The position numbers were made by a program, and so were the translations under genes. From Lunularia cruciata (Eukaryota; Streptophyta; Marchantiopsida; Lunulariales; Lunulariaceae): a stretch of 64,000 bases of DNA. The stretch is taken from assembly GCA_948567375.1 (NCBI GenBank), contig OX419755.1:14079001-14143000 (forward strand), written 5' to 3'. Positions 63,781 through 64,000 of the stretch are shown here, in pieces; position 1 is the stretch's first letter, and each line of letters starts with the position of its first letter. The notes beneath the pieces are model-generated. The model did not search any database, was not told the origin of the DNA, and saw nothing but the letters and a program-made list of their open reading frames with translations.

Positions 63781-64000
63781 AGTAGAGTAGTGATCAATTT
63801 TGGAATAAATGTTTCTTCATTTGTATGATCTTTTTACTACACATAACAAATGAACTTCCACAAGTTCTTATTGGTACTATTTATATACTTAAATTTGACA
63901 TTAAAAAAATGTGTGCACAAGTCACCATCTTTATATTTTTCCTTTAGAGGACCTTATGTTGGATGGTGGAGGTCACCATCCCATGTTGTTCCTTTAGAGG

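Overview
The window looks like nuclear DNA from a land plant with a large, repeat-rich genome. The evidence is AT-rich sequence, long (TA)n tracts, LTR retrotransposon remains with TG...CA long terminal repeats and initiator-Met-tRNA-like primer sites, and heavily decayed Ty1/copia, Ty3/gypsy and hAT-like coding sequence. The texture resembles conifer, fern or bryophyte intergenic DNA, but the lineage cannot be fixed by eye. I found no intact host gene, tRNA, rRNA or CRISPR array. Open frames are short, and those I recognise are transposon pseudogenes.

Layout. Positions 1-22.4 kb are mostly unrecognised, mixed-composition DNA. They hold a minus-strand Ty1/copia gag remnant with its LTR (1.0-2.3 kb), a second LTR of the same family in opposite orientation (12.57-12.90 kb), a (TA)n tract at 11 kb and an AT-rich island at 17.3-17.6 kb. 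Positions 22.4-51.3 kb are a nested retrotransposon block. Positions 51.5-61.4 kb return to the first texture, interrupted by an AT-rich, minisatellite-bearing island at 53.8-55.2 kb. At 61.48-62.21 kb there is a short, internally deleted hAT-like transposon with a TATA box and a heat-shock-type motif. From 62.3 kb to the end the retrotransposon-like texture resumes.

The retrotransposon block has two components. The first is a family of five related, broken coding units: two on the plus strand (23.4-25.7 and 26.4-28.7 kb) and three on the minus strand (34.8-32.0, 39.4-36.9 and 42.6-41.5 kb). They share blocks around NNGW..Y.DP..R and P.L..ME....YQE...DI..YT, a charged linker and long coiled coils, and they lack reverse transcriptase or integrase. 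They sit next to about 1.06-kb LTRs, five copies of which can be aligned by eye, always in the orientation of the adjacent unit. One copy (41.48 to 35.83 kb) looks structurally complete. This fits a non-autonomous LTR family carrying only a gag-like or coiled-coil protein, mobilised in trans.

The second component is Ty3/gypsy material on the minus strand: a protease-RT-RNase H-integrase segment (45.95-42.74 kb), and a separate LTR-PBS-gag-zinc-knuckle-protease segment (49.3-47.4 kb). Two protease-like regions suggest pieces of two elements. Many in-frame stops look like CAG or CAA to TAG or TAA changes, as expected for methylated, silenced repeats.
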